Origin: Pseudomonadales bacterium
Lineage (GTDB): Bacteria; Pseudomonadota; Gammaproteobacteria; Pseudomonadales; Azotimanducaceae
Reading direction: 5' to 3'
Assembly (NCBI GenBank): GCA_028285415.1
Contig: JANQPF010000018.1
Span: forward strand, 1 to 38,109
DNA: 38,109 bases
The translations under genes and the position numbers were made by a program. This document shows positions 14,711 through 23,067 of the stretch, piece after piece. The notes beneath the pieces were generated by a model that searched no databases, was not told where the DNA came from, and worked only from the letters and a program-made list of their open reading frames with translations. The first letter of the stretch is position 1. Every line of letters begins with the position of its first letter.

Positions 14711-17059
14711 ATGAACAACTCAGGTCGTATGGCTGTGCTCACCGAACGCATCATCCGCTGGCGCTGGTGGTGCCTGGGCCTCGTCACCCTGGTGACGCTC
14801 GCCGCAGCCAGCCGGCTGCCCTCACTCCAGATCGACAATTCGAACGAGACGTTTTTCGTGAGCGGCGATCCGACCTATCTCAATCTGGAGGCATTCCGCG
14901 AAACGTTCGGTAACGACGACTTTGTCTTCATTCTGATCGACGTTGACGACGCTTTCGAGCCCGACGTTCTGGCGCGGCTCGCGGAGTTGGCAGACCGCCT
15001 CGAATACGAAGTTCCGCACCTTGTGGATATCACCTGGATCGGCAACGTGGAGTGGATCGAAGGCGTGCCGGGCGGCATTGTCATCGATGAGCTCATCCCG
15101 GACTTGAGCCTGCCAGCAGAGGAACTGGCGGCGCTGGGTGACAAAGCGACAAGCGACCCGCTCTATCGTGACCGACTGATCTCCGCAGATCGCGCCACCG
15201 TTGGCATCCTGATGGAGTTCGAGAATTATCCCGACATTGGGATCGATCCTCGCAAGGACAGTCCACCGGTCATCGACGCAATCGTTGCCGAGTTTGACGA
15301 TCTCGATACGCATGTCGTGGGCGGCCCAACCTCAGACTACGTCATGGACAATCTCACTGCTGAGGAAGGACCAGTGTGGGTGGCTGTCGCTCTCATCGGC
15401 ATGTGCATGGCACTGGCGTTTACTACCCGCAGCGTAGCAGGCGTGCTGGTTCCCGCCGCGACCGTCATTCTATCCGTCGTTTGGACAATGGGGCTGGTCG
15501 CCCAGCTTGGGCTCACCCTGAACATTCTGGTGATCCTCGTGCCCACGTTGCTGCTTTGTGTGGGCATCGGCGACAGCATGCACGTGGTCGCCGAGCTCAA
15601 GCAGGTGCGCCGCGAGGGCGTAGCCATGCGTCCCGCAATGGCACATACCCTCGATCTGGTCACCCGCCCGATCGTGTTGACGACAATAACCACCGCCGCT
15701 GGGTTCCTGGCTTTCCTGGCCACCGACCTGAAACCGCTGCGCGAATTGGGTGCCCAGGCAGCAAGCGGGGTGGTGATTGCGTTGATCCTAACCTACCTCT
15801 TTGCGGTGCCCGTTCTGTCATTTACGAGAAATGAACAGGCTTCCCCCGCCGGTGACAAAGGTCCGGATCTATTCGATCGCTTGCTTGGCTGGACCGTGTC
15901 TCAGGTCAACCGCCACGGCAACGCCATTGGTGTCTGCTTCCTCGCGTTGACCGCGGGAGTCGCCTTCGGCGCCACTCGCCTGGTGATCGACACCAATACC
16001 ATCAATGCCATGGACGCGGAACATCCGCTACGCGTGGCGTTTGAGTACGTCGACGACAAGATGGGCGGTTCGATGTCAATTGAGCTTGTTGTGGACAGCG
16101 GCGAAGCCGATGGCATCAAGCGCCTTGCGCTACTGGAGAAAGTTGACGCCCTCCAGGCATTTCTAGAGCAGCATCCCCTCGTCACGCAGACGTCGAGCGT
16201 CGTCGATCAGCTGAAACAGATGAATCGCGCCGTGCGTGAAAACAGCGCTGATGCGTATACGCTGCCGAAATCTGATAGCCAGGTAGCAGAGTATCTGCTC
16301 CTCTACGAGAGCGGCGGCGGATCGCAGCTGGAAAAGTATGTGTCTTTTACCTACGACAAGATCCGCGTACAGGCGCGCACGAAGTCCATCGACTTTGCCG
16401 ACGTGCGGGAGCTGCAAGCGGCCGTTAGCGGTTTCGTCGAAGAAAACTTCGAAGAGGAAGTCGACATCCATACAACGGGCACGCTCCCGGTCTTTCAACG
16501 CCTCGGCGACCTCATTGCAGAAGGCCAGTCGAGAAGCTTTGCCGCAGCGTTTGTCGTCATCGCGCTGATTCTGATGGTCACGCTGCGTTCCGTGAAGCTC
16601 GGCCTCATCGCCATGGTACCCAACGTCCTGCCCGTTTTTGTGGCGCTCGGCGCCATGGGATGGATGGGCGCGGAGTTCAACATGATCATGCTGGTGCTCG
16701 CCCCCATGATTCTCGGCGTGGCCGTCGATGACACCGTGCACTTCTTCGTTCGCTACCGGCGCTACTACGACGAGCTCGAAAACTACGCTGACGCCTACCG
16801 CGAGACCATGCGCACAGTCGGTAGACCGCTGCTCTTCACGACAATTGTCCTCGTTATTGGGTTTTCCGGCTTCCAGTTCACTATTTTTGACGGTCCACGT
16901 AACTTCTCTCGCGCCGCAATGATTGCCTTTACGTCAGCACTCCTCGCGGAGTTTTTGCTCGCGCCGGTCCTACTCAAGTGGTTCAAGCCGCTCGGCAAGG
17001 TGAACAAAGAAACGTCCATATCTGAGCAGTCGCAGCCATTCGCGCAACCGACAACTTAG
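14711..17059 (+). CDS. RND-superfamily exporter, MMPL type
   Basis: A 782-residue membrane protein with the duplicated RND layout. Each half has one helix (near 18-36 and 400-420), a large periplasmic domain, and five more helices (about 225-375 and 640-770). The second helix groups carry LCVGIGDSMHVVAELKQ (about 284) and LGVAVDDTVHFFVRYRR (about 667), the acidic/histidine signatures of MMPL/HpnN-type proteins. At this length it is a lipid-type exporter, not a 1,030-residue AcrB-type drug pump. It has a strong AGGAGGA ribosome site. The next two genes encode a LolA-like protein and an outer-membrane barrel, a known conserved trio thought to move lipids or lipoproteins to the outer membrane. 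Substrate is unknown. Confidence 0.9.
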   Translation: MNNSGRMAVLTERIIRWRWWCLGLVTLVTLAAASRLPSLQIDNSNETFFVSGDPTYLNLEAFRETFGNDDFVFILIDVDDAFEPDVLARLAELADRLEYEVPHLVDITWIGNVEWIEGVPGGIVIDELIPDLSLPAEELAALGDKATSDPLYRDRLISADRATVGILMEFENYPDIGIDPRKDSPPVIDAIVAEFDDLDTHVVGGPTSDYVMDNLTAEEGPVWVAVALIGMCMALAFTTRSVAGVLVPAATVILSVVWTMGLVAQLGLTLNILVILVPTLLLCVGIGDSMHVVAELKQVRREGVAMRPAMAHTLDLVTRPIVLTTITTAAGFLAFLATDLKPLRELGAQAASGVVIALILTYLFAVPVLSFTRNEQASPAGDKGPDLFDRLLGWTVSQVNRHGNAIGVCFLALTAGVAFGATRLVIDTNTINAMDAEHPLRVAFEYVDDKMGGSMSIELVVDSGEADGIKRLALLEKVDALQAFLEQHPLVTQTSSVVDQLKQMNRAVRENSADAYTLPKSDSQVAEYLLLYESGGGSQLEKYVSFTYDKIRVQARTKSIDFADVRELQAAVSGFVEENFEEEVDIHTTGTLPVFQRLGDLIAEGQSRSFAAAFVVIALILMVTLRSVKLGLIAMVPNVLPVFVALGAMGWMGAEFNMIMLVLAPMILGVAVDDTVHFFVRYRRYYDELENYADAYRETMRTVGRPLLFTTIVLVIGFSGFQFTIFDGPRNFSRAAMIAFTSALLAEFLLAPVLLKWFKPLGKVNKETSISEQSQPFAQPTT

Positions 17060-17070
17060 GGGAGATGAAT

Positions 17071-17838
17071 ATGAAAACGGTAATGATGACAACTTTTCTT
17101 TTTCTTGCCGAAGCGGCATTCGGCGATTCGCTGAGCGGGCGCGACATCATCGCCCGCGTGGACGCGGTCGACAGCTCTCTGGATGGCCAACGTCAGGCCA
17201 CCATGGCAATAAACCGGGGCAATCAGCGGCTCGTGCGTCAGCTGGCAATGAAAAATAAAAAGTTCGGTGAAGACGAACGCTCGCTCATTCGCTTCATCGA
17301 GCCCGCAGACGTACGCGACACTCAGTATTTGTCCTGGACTTACGAGGCGACCGAGCAGGATGACGACATGTGGGTGTATTTTCCCTCCGAAAATCTCGTC
17401 CGCCGAATCAGCGGCGGTGGCAAAAAGGGTTCGTTCATGCGTAGCGATTTTGCCAACGAAGACATCGAGCGGCGCGCTGTCGACGATGACGTGCATACGT
17501 TTGTCGAGGAAAGCACGCTGAACGGCCGGCCCGTCTACATCGTGGAATCCCGCCCCATTCCAACCAAGGCGAAAGACTCGAACTACGCCAAACGCAAAAG
17601 CTGGGTGGACGCGGAGTATTGGCTGCCTTTGCAGGTAGAGTATTTCGACCGGCGAGATCGCCTCCTGAAGCGATTGACCCAGGGTGGCATCGAACACATT
17701 GACGGCATCTGGACGGCAACCAAACTGATTATGGAAACGCCGCGCCGCAAGTCGCGCACGCTCATGCAATACACGGACGTGCGCTACAACGTCGGACTCA
17801 CTGACAGCACCTTCGAGCAGACCGCGCTCAAACGGTAA
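17071..17838 (+). CDS. outer membrane lipoprotein-sorting protein, LolA-like
   Basis: A 255-residue exported protein. The signal peptide is about MKTVMMTTFLFLAEAAFG. The mature part has the conserved blocks SLIRFIEPADVRDTQYLSWT, DDDMWVYFPSEN and LVRRISGGGKKGSFMRSDF, which define the LolA-like family that accompanies MMPL proteins (unlike classical LolA, it has no known lipoprotein cargo). It probably carries a lipid through the periplasm between the RND protein and the barrel. The ATG at 17071 is preferred to the one at 17065 because GGGGAG (17059-17064) is then 6 bases away. It is 11 bases from the RND stop. Confidence 0.88.
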   Translation: MKTVMMTTFLFLAEAAFGDSLSGRDIIARVDAVDSSLDGQRQATMAINRGNQRLVRQLAMKNKKFGEDERSLIRFIEPADVRDTQYLSWTYEATEQDDDMWVYFPSENLVRRISGGGKKGSFMRSDFANEDIERRAVDDDVHTFVEESTLNGRPVYIVESRPIPTKAKDSNYAKRKSWVDAEYWLPLQVEYFDRRDRLLKRLTQGGIEHIDGIWTATKLIMETPRRKSRTLMQYTDVRYNVGLTDSTFEQTALKR

Positions 17839-17839
17839 C

Positions 17840-19078
17840 GTGAAAGCTTCGCGTGTGGCAGCCCGACTCGCGGCGGTGTTGTGCGCCTGGGCGCCACCGG
17901 TTTTCAGTCAGGCGGATCCTTTCGACTTCGACCTGACCGAGACCGAAAACGCCGACGCATCCAGCTGGCAGTTCAGCGGCTATCTCGAGAATCGCAATCA
18001 ATATTTCACAGCAGACATGGACGAGGACTGGCTATCCAATCGCCTGCTGGGACGCGGCGAGCTCACCTGGCGCCGCGATCGCTGGCTGGCGTTCGCTGCC
18101 ACCAACGTCGAACACGATCCCGCTACTCGAGACTATCGTGACCCGTTCCGAACCCAGGTGCAGGAAGCGTACCTGCAATGGGACGGTGATCGTCTCGACG
18201 TCAGTCTCGGCAAACAACGCGTCGCCTGGGGCACGGCTGATGGGGTCAGCACCATCGATCGGGTCAACGCCGTTGATCTACGCGAGCCGATTGGCAATGC
18301 CCGCACTGCCTCGCGACGACCCTCCTGGCTCGTCAGGGTGCAGCAGTCAACGTCCATCGGGATTGTGGAAGCCGTCTGGCTGCCACGAGGCCGCGACCGC
18401 AAACTGCCTGAACGAGACAGCCCCTGGGAGCCTGCTGATCTTGCTGCGCTACGGGAGCTTGCCGCCGCGGGCGTCGCCAATCTCGTGACCGATGATCCCG
18501 AGGATGACGAATACGGGCTTCGCTACTCGCGCTACGGCCAAGGCGTGGATTGGGGGCTGGCCGTTTTTGACGGCTACACCGACGCCCCGGTCACCCTGGC
18601 GGAAGAAAACAACTCGGTCGTGCTGAAACCCGAACGCATCACCACATGGAATGCCAACGCCGCAGTGGGGCTAGCCAACAGCACCTGGCGGGGTGAGGTG
18701 GCCTACACACCGGATCACGTGAACGGCGATGAGCAAACCGGTAGATGGCAGGCTGTTCTGGGCTGGGACCGGACCTACTTCTCCAATCTCTACCTCAACT
18801 TTCAGCTTTTCTGGGAAAAGGTTGGGGGCAACGAGGAAGACTTCGGCGGCACGTTTGCGGTCACAAACAAGTTCTTCGACGACGCGGCAACCGCTGGCGT
18901 TCGCGGACAGCTTGGCCGCGACAATCAGCTGTCAGCGGAAGTGTACATAGACTACGCCGTCAATGACGCATGGACGTTGACCGCAAAGGCGTTTGTTTTC
19001 GAAGGCGATATCGGCAGCGCATTGGCTGACTTTACGGAGAACGACTTTGTCGAGTTTACCCTGCGCTGGTCTTTCTGA
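17840..19078 (+). CDS. outer-membrane beta-barrel protein (DUF1302/alginate-export-like)
   Basis: A 412-residue protein with a signal peptide (KASRVAARLAAVLCAWAPPVFS, cleaved near 24) and many amphipathic beta-strands: WQFSGYLENRNQYF, RLDVSLGKQRVAWG, WTLTAKAFVFEG, and the final FVEFTLRWSF ending in Phe as outer-membrane barrels do. The block LGKQRVAWGTADG and RVNAVDLREP resembles DUF1302-type barrels that are partners of MMPL systems. It starts with GTG at 17840, one base after the LolA-like stop, so translation is coupled. It is the last gene of the operon and the probable outer-membrane end of the pathway. Confidence 0.78.
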   Translation: MKASRVAARLAAVLCAWAPPVFSQADPFDFDLTETENADASSWQFSGYLENRNQYFTADMDEDWLSNRLLGRGELTWRRDRWLAFAATNVEHDPATRDYRDPFRTQVQEAYLQWDGDRLDVSLGKQRVAWGTADGVSTIDRVNAVDLREPIGNARTASRRPSWLVRVQQSTSIGIVEAVWLPRGRDRKLPERDSPWEPADLAALRELAAAGVANLVTDDPEDDEYGLRYSRYGQGVDWGLAVFDGYTDAPVTLAEENNSVVLKPERITTWNANAAVGLANSTWRGEVAYTPDHVNGDEQTGRWQAVLGWDRTYFSNLYLNFQLFWEKVGGNEEDFGGTFAVTNKFFDDAATAGVRGQLGRDNQLSAEVYIDYAVNDAWTLTAKAFVFEGDIGSALADFTENDFVEFTLRWSF

Positions 19079-19101
19079 GCGGTCACCCAGACGTTCACAT
19101 T

Positions 19102-19213
19102 GAGAGCTCTCGGTCCCCGATTACGATTTTCCAGACAGCAATCCATATCTCGCGGGCAGATTCCAATTGGAGATGAGGGCCCGCACAGAATGGACATTGA
19201 CGTTCATTTGAAC
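19102..19213 (+). promoter_or_regulatory. sodN upstream region with two small palindromes
   Basis: The 183 bases between the barrel gene and sodN hold GAGAGCTCTC (perfect, 19102-19111) and GTTCA-TT-TGAAC (19202-19213). The second overlaps a -35-like TTGACG (19197-19202). This could be an operator for metal or redox control of sodN. No convincing -10 box was found. Confidence 0.35.
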
Positions 19214-19261
19214 GGTCGGCCAATCGTGCTAGCCTGCCTGGGAATTTACACAAGGAAAAAG

Positions 19262-19948
19262 GTGTTGAGAAAACCGGCATTAACGATCGTCTCATTTGGA
19301 TGGATTGCCGCACCACAAACGGTATTGGCCCACCACGACGGCGCACACGGGGATCCGTGGACAGTTCTGGGGCTCGGCTTACTGATGCTGGCGGTGCTTC
19401 TTGCAACCGTCGCCGCGCGTTACGATCGTGGCGGACCTACCCCACTCGAGCGGGCATGGAAAAACCGGCGCTGGCTCAATCTGCCGGTAGCTGAGGCTCA
19501 CTGCGATATCCCATGTGGCATCTACGACCCCACACCCATGCAGATTGCAGCCGTTTCTGTGCTTCGTTTCCTCGACCAGCTGGCTGAACTCGACTCGAGC
19601 ACGCAAGCAAGCCTGAGCGACCGAGCCCGGCTGACGAGACTCATTGCCGAGAAAGAAAGCCACGCTCAGGAAGTCAAAGATGCCGCAGTGGTCATCTGGG
19701 GCGATTATTTCAACGCCGCACGGATCGAAGCGCACCCGGAAATCCATGAGCTGACTCACGCCATCATGAAGGCTGCATCAACCTGCAAACAGGAGGTTGA
19801 ACGGGAAAATGGCGAGCGCCTGGTTGAGCTGGTCAATCAGTTTGCCGAGATTTTCTGGGCAACCAAGGGCGTGTCCACCCGGCGAGCGATTGTCGCTTAT
19901 AAGCCGGGGGTTGCCATTGTGCAGCCGGAACTCGCAGACGCAGGTTAG
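19262..19948 (+). CDS. sodN: nickel superoxide dismutase precursor with long membrane leader
   Basis: A 229-residue precursor. Residues 80-88 are HCDIPCGIY, the nickel hook: after cleavage His80 becomes the new N-terminus and, with Cys81 and Cys85, binds nickel. The 149-residue remainder is the four-helix Ni-SOD body (WGDYFNAARIEAHPEIHELT; FWATKGVSTRR). It converts superoxide to O2 and H2O2. The leader is unusual: a signal-peptide-like start (about 1-23, ending TVLA), a His-rich stretch HHDGAHGDPW (24-33), a hydrophobic helix (TVLGLGLLMLAVLLATVAA, 34-52), then a basic linker. Start GTG 19262 is preferred to the farther ATGs (19100, 19190) because AAGGA lies 5 bases upstream of it. sodX follows two bases after the stop. 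Confidence 0.92.
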   Translation: MLRKPALTIVSFGWIAAPQTVLAHHDGAHGDPWTVLGLGLLMLAVLLATVAARYDRGGPTPLERAWKNRRWLNLPVAEAHCDIPCGIYDPTPMQIAAVSVLRFLDQLAELDSSTQASLSDRARLTRLIAEKESHAQEVKDAAVVIWGDYFNAARIEAHPEIHELTHAIMKAASTCKQEVERENGERLVELVNQFAEIFWATKGVSTRRAIVAYKPGVAIVQPELADAG

Positions 19949-19950
19949 CC

Positions 19951-20268
19951 GTGTTTCGCCTCTTCCGTATTGGCGGCATCAGCATGGAGCCAACGCTCGA
20001 GAGCGGCGCTGTTGTCCTGGCGGTGCGTTGGCCGCGACGGCTGCTCAAGGCCGGGATGGTGGTGGCCGTCAACGCCGCGCCAGCAAAAGTCATTGTGAAG
20101 CGGATCGCCGCCATCACTCCCCACGACGAGATTGTGCTGGAAAGCGACAACGCGGCCACCGCTTCACGGTATTGCGGCGTGCCGCTTCCTCGAGATCGCG
20201 TCATTGGCAGAGTCGTTCTGTCCAGATATCGGGCAGACCAAGCCAAGGGATCACCCTCGCTCGGTTAG
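19951..20268 (+). CDS. sodX: Ni-SOD maturation protease SodX, S26 family
   Basis: A 105-residue signal-peptidase-like protease. Ser11 in GGISMEPTL and Lys50 in VIVKRIAAI form the Ser/Lys dyad of family S26; the end GVPLPRDRVIGRVVL is the conserved last block. It removes the SodN leader in front of His80 to expose the nickel-binding N-terminus. Unlike LepB it has no membrane helix, so it should act in the cytoplasm. The GTG start is two bases after the sodN stop. The function is well known from sodN-sodX pairs elsewhere. Confidence 0.9.
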   Translation: MFRLFRIGGISMEPTLESGAVVLAVRWPRRLLKAGMVVAVNAAPAKVIVKRIAAITPHDEIVLESDNAATASRYCGVPLPRDRVIGRVVLSRYRADQAKGSPSLG

Positions 20269-20299
20269 CCGTCCAGCGCGCGGGTTCGGTACTCTGGCG

Positions 20300-21469
20300 T
20301 CAGCGCTGAACCAAATTCTCGTACCGCCGATCGGTGAGCGCACGGAGGAAAGCGGCCAGCGCGCGGATCTGCTTCGGCGTCATGGGCTGGCCCCTGCGCA
20401 GCTCTTCCAGAGCGACGGTTTCTTCTATTTCGGCCGGCTGCCAAGGTCTTCCGGTCTCAGGGTTGTCACTGCGCACAAGGAATTTGTTGTAGAACGCAAT
20501 GGCAGTTTCGAGCTCACTGAAAACGCCGTTGTGCATGTAGGGTGCCGTGAGCGCCACGTTTCGAAGGGTTGGCACCCTGAACTTTCCACGCCCAGTTTCC
20601 GCATCAACCTGCGGATTCTCGAGAAGACCTTGATCGGTCGTCTCATCATCCCGCAGAGATTGCACCGCGACGTTGACGGGCACGCCGATATTGAAGTACT
20701 CGAAGTTCGTGAACGGTTCGCGCAGACGCCCTTCCATGCCATCCTCAAGGTGACAGTTCGCGCAATTCAACAGCGGAGAAAAGAACAGCACACGTCCTTC
20801 CTCCTCGATGCGCGACAATTCAATCTCGCCGGCAAGGTAGCGGTCGTAGCGGGAATCAAAAGGCGCAAACTCGCTGGTGCGTTCGAAGGCGGCAATGGCT
20901 TCGCCCGTCGCTCGGTGCAGCGCTTCGGGACGGCTCAGAACGGCTGCGCCAAAGTGACAGGAAAATCCTTCACGATAAACCGGATTTTCCGTCAGTCGCC
21001 TGGTCAACGAGTGCGCATCCGGCATCGCCATCTCCAGGGGGTTCACGATAGGTTGCATCGCCTGGGTTGCCAGATCAGAGGCTCGACCGTCGTGGAACAA
21101 GCCGCCGCGATAGACGCTGCCATCGTCCACCGCGAAGTCAGGCACCAGCGCTGCGTAAGTGATTGTCGGTGTATTACGTTTGCCCAGGGAAACACCGTCA
21201 GCACCCAGGGAAATCGCACCATCAGCGCCGTTGTCGCGTGTGTCGACAAAGGCCAGGTCGGGGCTATGACACGTTGCGCAGGACTGACTTCGATTCACGG
21301 ACAGATTGACATCGAAGAAGAGCGCGCGGCCGAGGGCATCCAGGCTCAACGAACATGTGCCGCTGTCGTCAGCTGCGATCGACGGCACCGCCAACGCTGC
21401 AAGGGACAACAGGAGGGCACCTCTCAGTGATACGGACACAGGCTGGTTCCTGATGAGTACAGTGTCCAT
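20300..21469 (-). CDS. di-haem cytochrome c peroxidase/MauG family protein
   Basis: A 389-residue periplasmic protein with a signal peptide (about 14-32, ending AVPSIAADD). It has two c-type haem sites, CATCH (64-68) and CANCH (236-240). The PYMHNGVF block (about 310-317) is a hallmark near the end of bacterial cytochrome c peroxidases, and NPLEMA is another. These enzymes reduce H2O2 with electrons from cytochrome c, or in the MauG branch oxidise proteins. The ATG at 21469 is chosen because the longer frame (to 21577) adds 36 residues with no signal-like character. It is convergent with sodX and divergent from fumC. Confidence 0.9.
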   Translation of the reverse strand: MDTVLIRNQPVSVSLRGALLLSLAALAVPSIAADDSGTCSLSLDALGRALFFDVNLSVNRSQSCATCHSPDLAFVDTRDNGADGAISLGADGVSLGKRNTPTITYAALVPDFAVDDGSVYRGGLFHDGRASDLATQAMQPIVNPLEMAMPDAHSLTRRLTENPVYREGFSCHFGAAVLSRPEALHRATGEAIAAFERTSEFAPFDSRYDRYLAGEIELSRIEEEGRVLFFSPLLNCANCHLEDGMEGRLREPFTNFEYFNIGVPVNVAVQSLRDDETTDQGLLENPQVDAETGRGKFRVPTLRNVALTAPYMHNGVFSELETAIAFYNKFLVRSDNPETGRPWQPAEIEETVALEELRRGQPMTPKQIRALAAFLRALTDRRYENLVQR

Positions 21470-21552
21470 TCTACAACAGCGGTATTGTCCTCCCGGCCTG
21501 CCGTCGACGCGACCATCCCAGCCGGTGATCACAGCGGCGAAGTGGACGGCTG

Positions 21553-21566
21553 GCAGATTTATCTGC
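21553..21566. promoter_or_regulatory. inverted repeat upstream of fumC
   Basis: GCAGAT-TT-ATCTGC is a perfect 6-base-arm inverted repeat in the 140-base gap between the divergent peroxidase and fumC genes. It sits 44 bases before the fumC start, a plausible operator. Identity of the binding protein is unknown. Confidence 0.4.
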
Positions 21567-21609
21567 ACGCTCACCAACTGGCAGAACGAGAACCTTCAAG
21601 GAAAGAGCC

Positions 21610-22995
21610 ATGAGCCACACCACACGCATTGTCAGTGACAGCATGGGCGATCTGGAAATCGACGCTAACGCCCTGTACGGCGCACAGACCCAGCGTGCCA
21701 TCGACAATTTTCCGGTCAGCGGGCAGACGATGCCGCGTCGTTTCATCGAGGCGTTGCTTCTGATCAAAGAAGTTGCCGCGCTCACTAACGCGCAGCTCGG
21801 CTGCATCGACGAAGATATGGCAAAGGCAATCGCAAGCGTCAGCGCCGCTCTGCGAGAACGCGACGATCTAATGGCGCACTTTCCCGTAGACGTGTTCCAG
21901 ACGGGCTCCGGTACCAGCTCGAACATGAACGCCAACGAAGTTATCGCCACCCTGGCAACTGAAGCGCTGGGCGGTACCGTGAATCCGAACGATCACGTCA
22001 ACTTCGGTCAGAGCAGCAACGACGTCATCCCAAGCGCCATTCACATCAGCGCGGCGCTGACGGTGAGCCACGAGCTCATCCCGTCAGTGGGTCGACTGAT
22101 CGGTATCATCGAGGCCAAAGCAGACCAGCTGGAGGGTTACTACAAGACCGGTCGCACGCACTTGATGGACGCGATGCCGGTGAGCCTCAGCCAGAGCATC
22201 AGAAGCTGGGGGGATCAGCTGCGCAACAACCTCACGCTTCTCGAAGGGGTATTGCCAGGGGTTCGCATGTTGGCCCTGGGGGGTACCGCCGTGGGCACGG
22301 GCATCAACACGCATCCTGAGTTCGCTGCTGCGTTTGCAACCCGCCTCTCCGAGATGACCGGCATCGACTTCAAACCGGCGGACAATTTTTTCCCGCTGAT
22401 CGGCTCGCAGGATGCCGCGGTTGCCTTGTCCGGTCAGCTCAAAGCGCTGGCGGTGTCGATCATGAAAATCGCCAACGATCTACGCTGGATGAACTCCGGT
22501 CCACTGGCGGGCCTCGGTGAAATCAGCCTTGAGGCGCTGCAGCCGGGCTCGTCCATCATGCCGGGTAAGGTCAACCCGGTGATTCCCGAATCCGCCGCCA
22601 TGGTGGCTGCCCAGGTCATCGGTAACGACACCGCCATCACTATTGGCGGTCAGTCCGGCAACTTCGAGCTCAACGTCATGCTGCCGATGATCGCAAGCAA
22701 CCTGCTCTCGAGCACGACCATCCTCGGCAACGCAGCAAGGCTCCTGGCCGACAGCGCCATCGCCACTTTTGACGTCAACAAAGAAGCGCTCAGCGAGCCC
22801 TTGCACAGAAATCCGATCCTCGTGACCGCGCTCAATCCGGTGATCGGTTATGCCGCGGCAGCAGAGATTGCCAAAGCTGCGTATCGCGAGGGCAGGCCGA
22901 TACTGGACGTTGCGCTCGAGCAGACGGATTTGAGCCGTGAAGAACTCACACAGTATCTCGACCCGGTCCGGCTGACCGAGGGGGGACTGTTTTGA
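21610..22995 (+). CDS. fumC: class II fumarate hydratase (fumarase C)
   Basis: A 461-residue enzyme (E. coli FumC has 467) that interconverts fumarate and malate in the TCA cycle. The superfamily signature GSSIMPGKVNP is at 313-323, with the catalytic Ser in the SS pair. GSGTSSNMNANE is at 99-110, and His184 in GRTHLMDAMP is the catalytic-site histidine. Class II fumarases have no iron-sulfur cluster and so keep working under superoxide stress or iron shortage, which suits the neighbouring Ni-SOD and peroxidase. AAGGAAAG precedes the ATG. Family and activity are firm. Confidence 0.95.
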   Translation: MSHTTRIVSDSMGDLEIDANALYGAQTQRAIDNFPVSGQTMPRRFIEALLLIKEVAALTNAQLGCIDEDMAKAIASVSAALRERDDLMAHFPVDVFQTGSGTSSNMNANEVIATLATEALGGTVNPNDHVNFGQSSNDVIPSAIHISAALTVSHELIPSVGRLIGIIEAKADQLEGYYKTGRTHLMDAMPVSLSQSIRSWGDQLRNNLTLLEGVLPGVRMLALGGTAVGTGINTHPEFAAAFATRLSEMTGIDFKPADNFFPLIGSQDAAVALSGQLKALAVSIMKIANDLRWMNSGPLAGLGEISLEALQPGSSIMPGKVNPVIPESAAMVAAQVIGNDTAITIGGQSGNFELNVMLPMIASNLLSSTTILGNAARLLADSAIATFDVNKEALSEPLHRNPILVTALNPVIGYAAAAEIAKAAYREGRPILDVALEQTDLSREELTQYLDPVRLTEGGLF

Positions 22996-23067
22996 CCTGG
23001 AAACCGGCACCCGTTGCTGGATCGTGGCTGATGACATGCACCCCGCGGTTGATCGAAAATCCACAGA

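Noticed and set aside
19100-19948. 282-residue version of Ni-SOD
   Set aside because: The added 54 residues have no leader character, and a proper ribosome site precedes GTG 19262.
20132-21430. 432-codon open frame on the plus strand
   Set aside because: Antisense to the di-haem peroxidase and overlapping sodX; only the minus frame has CxxCH haem sites and a signal peptide.
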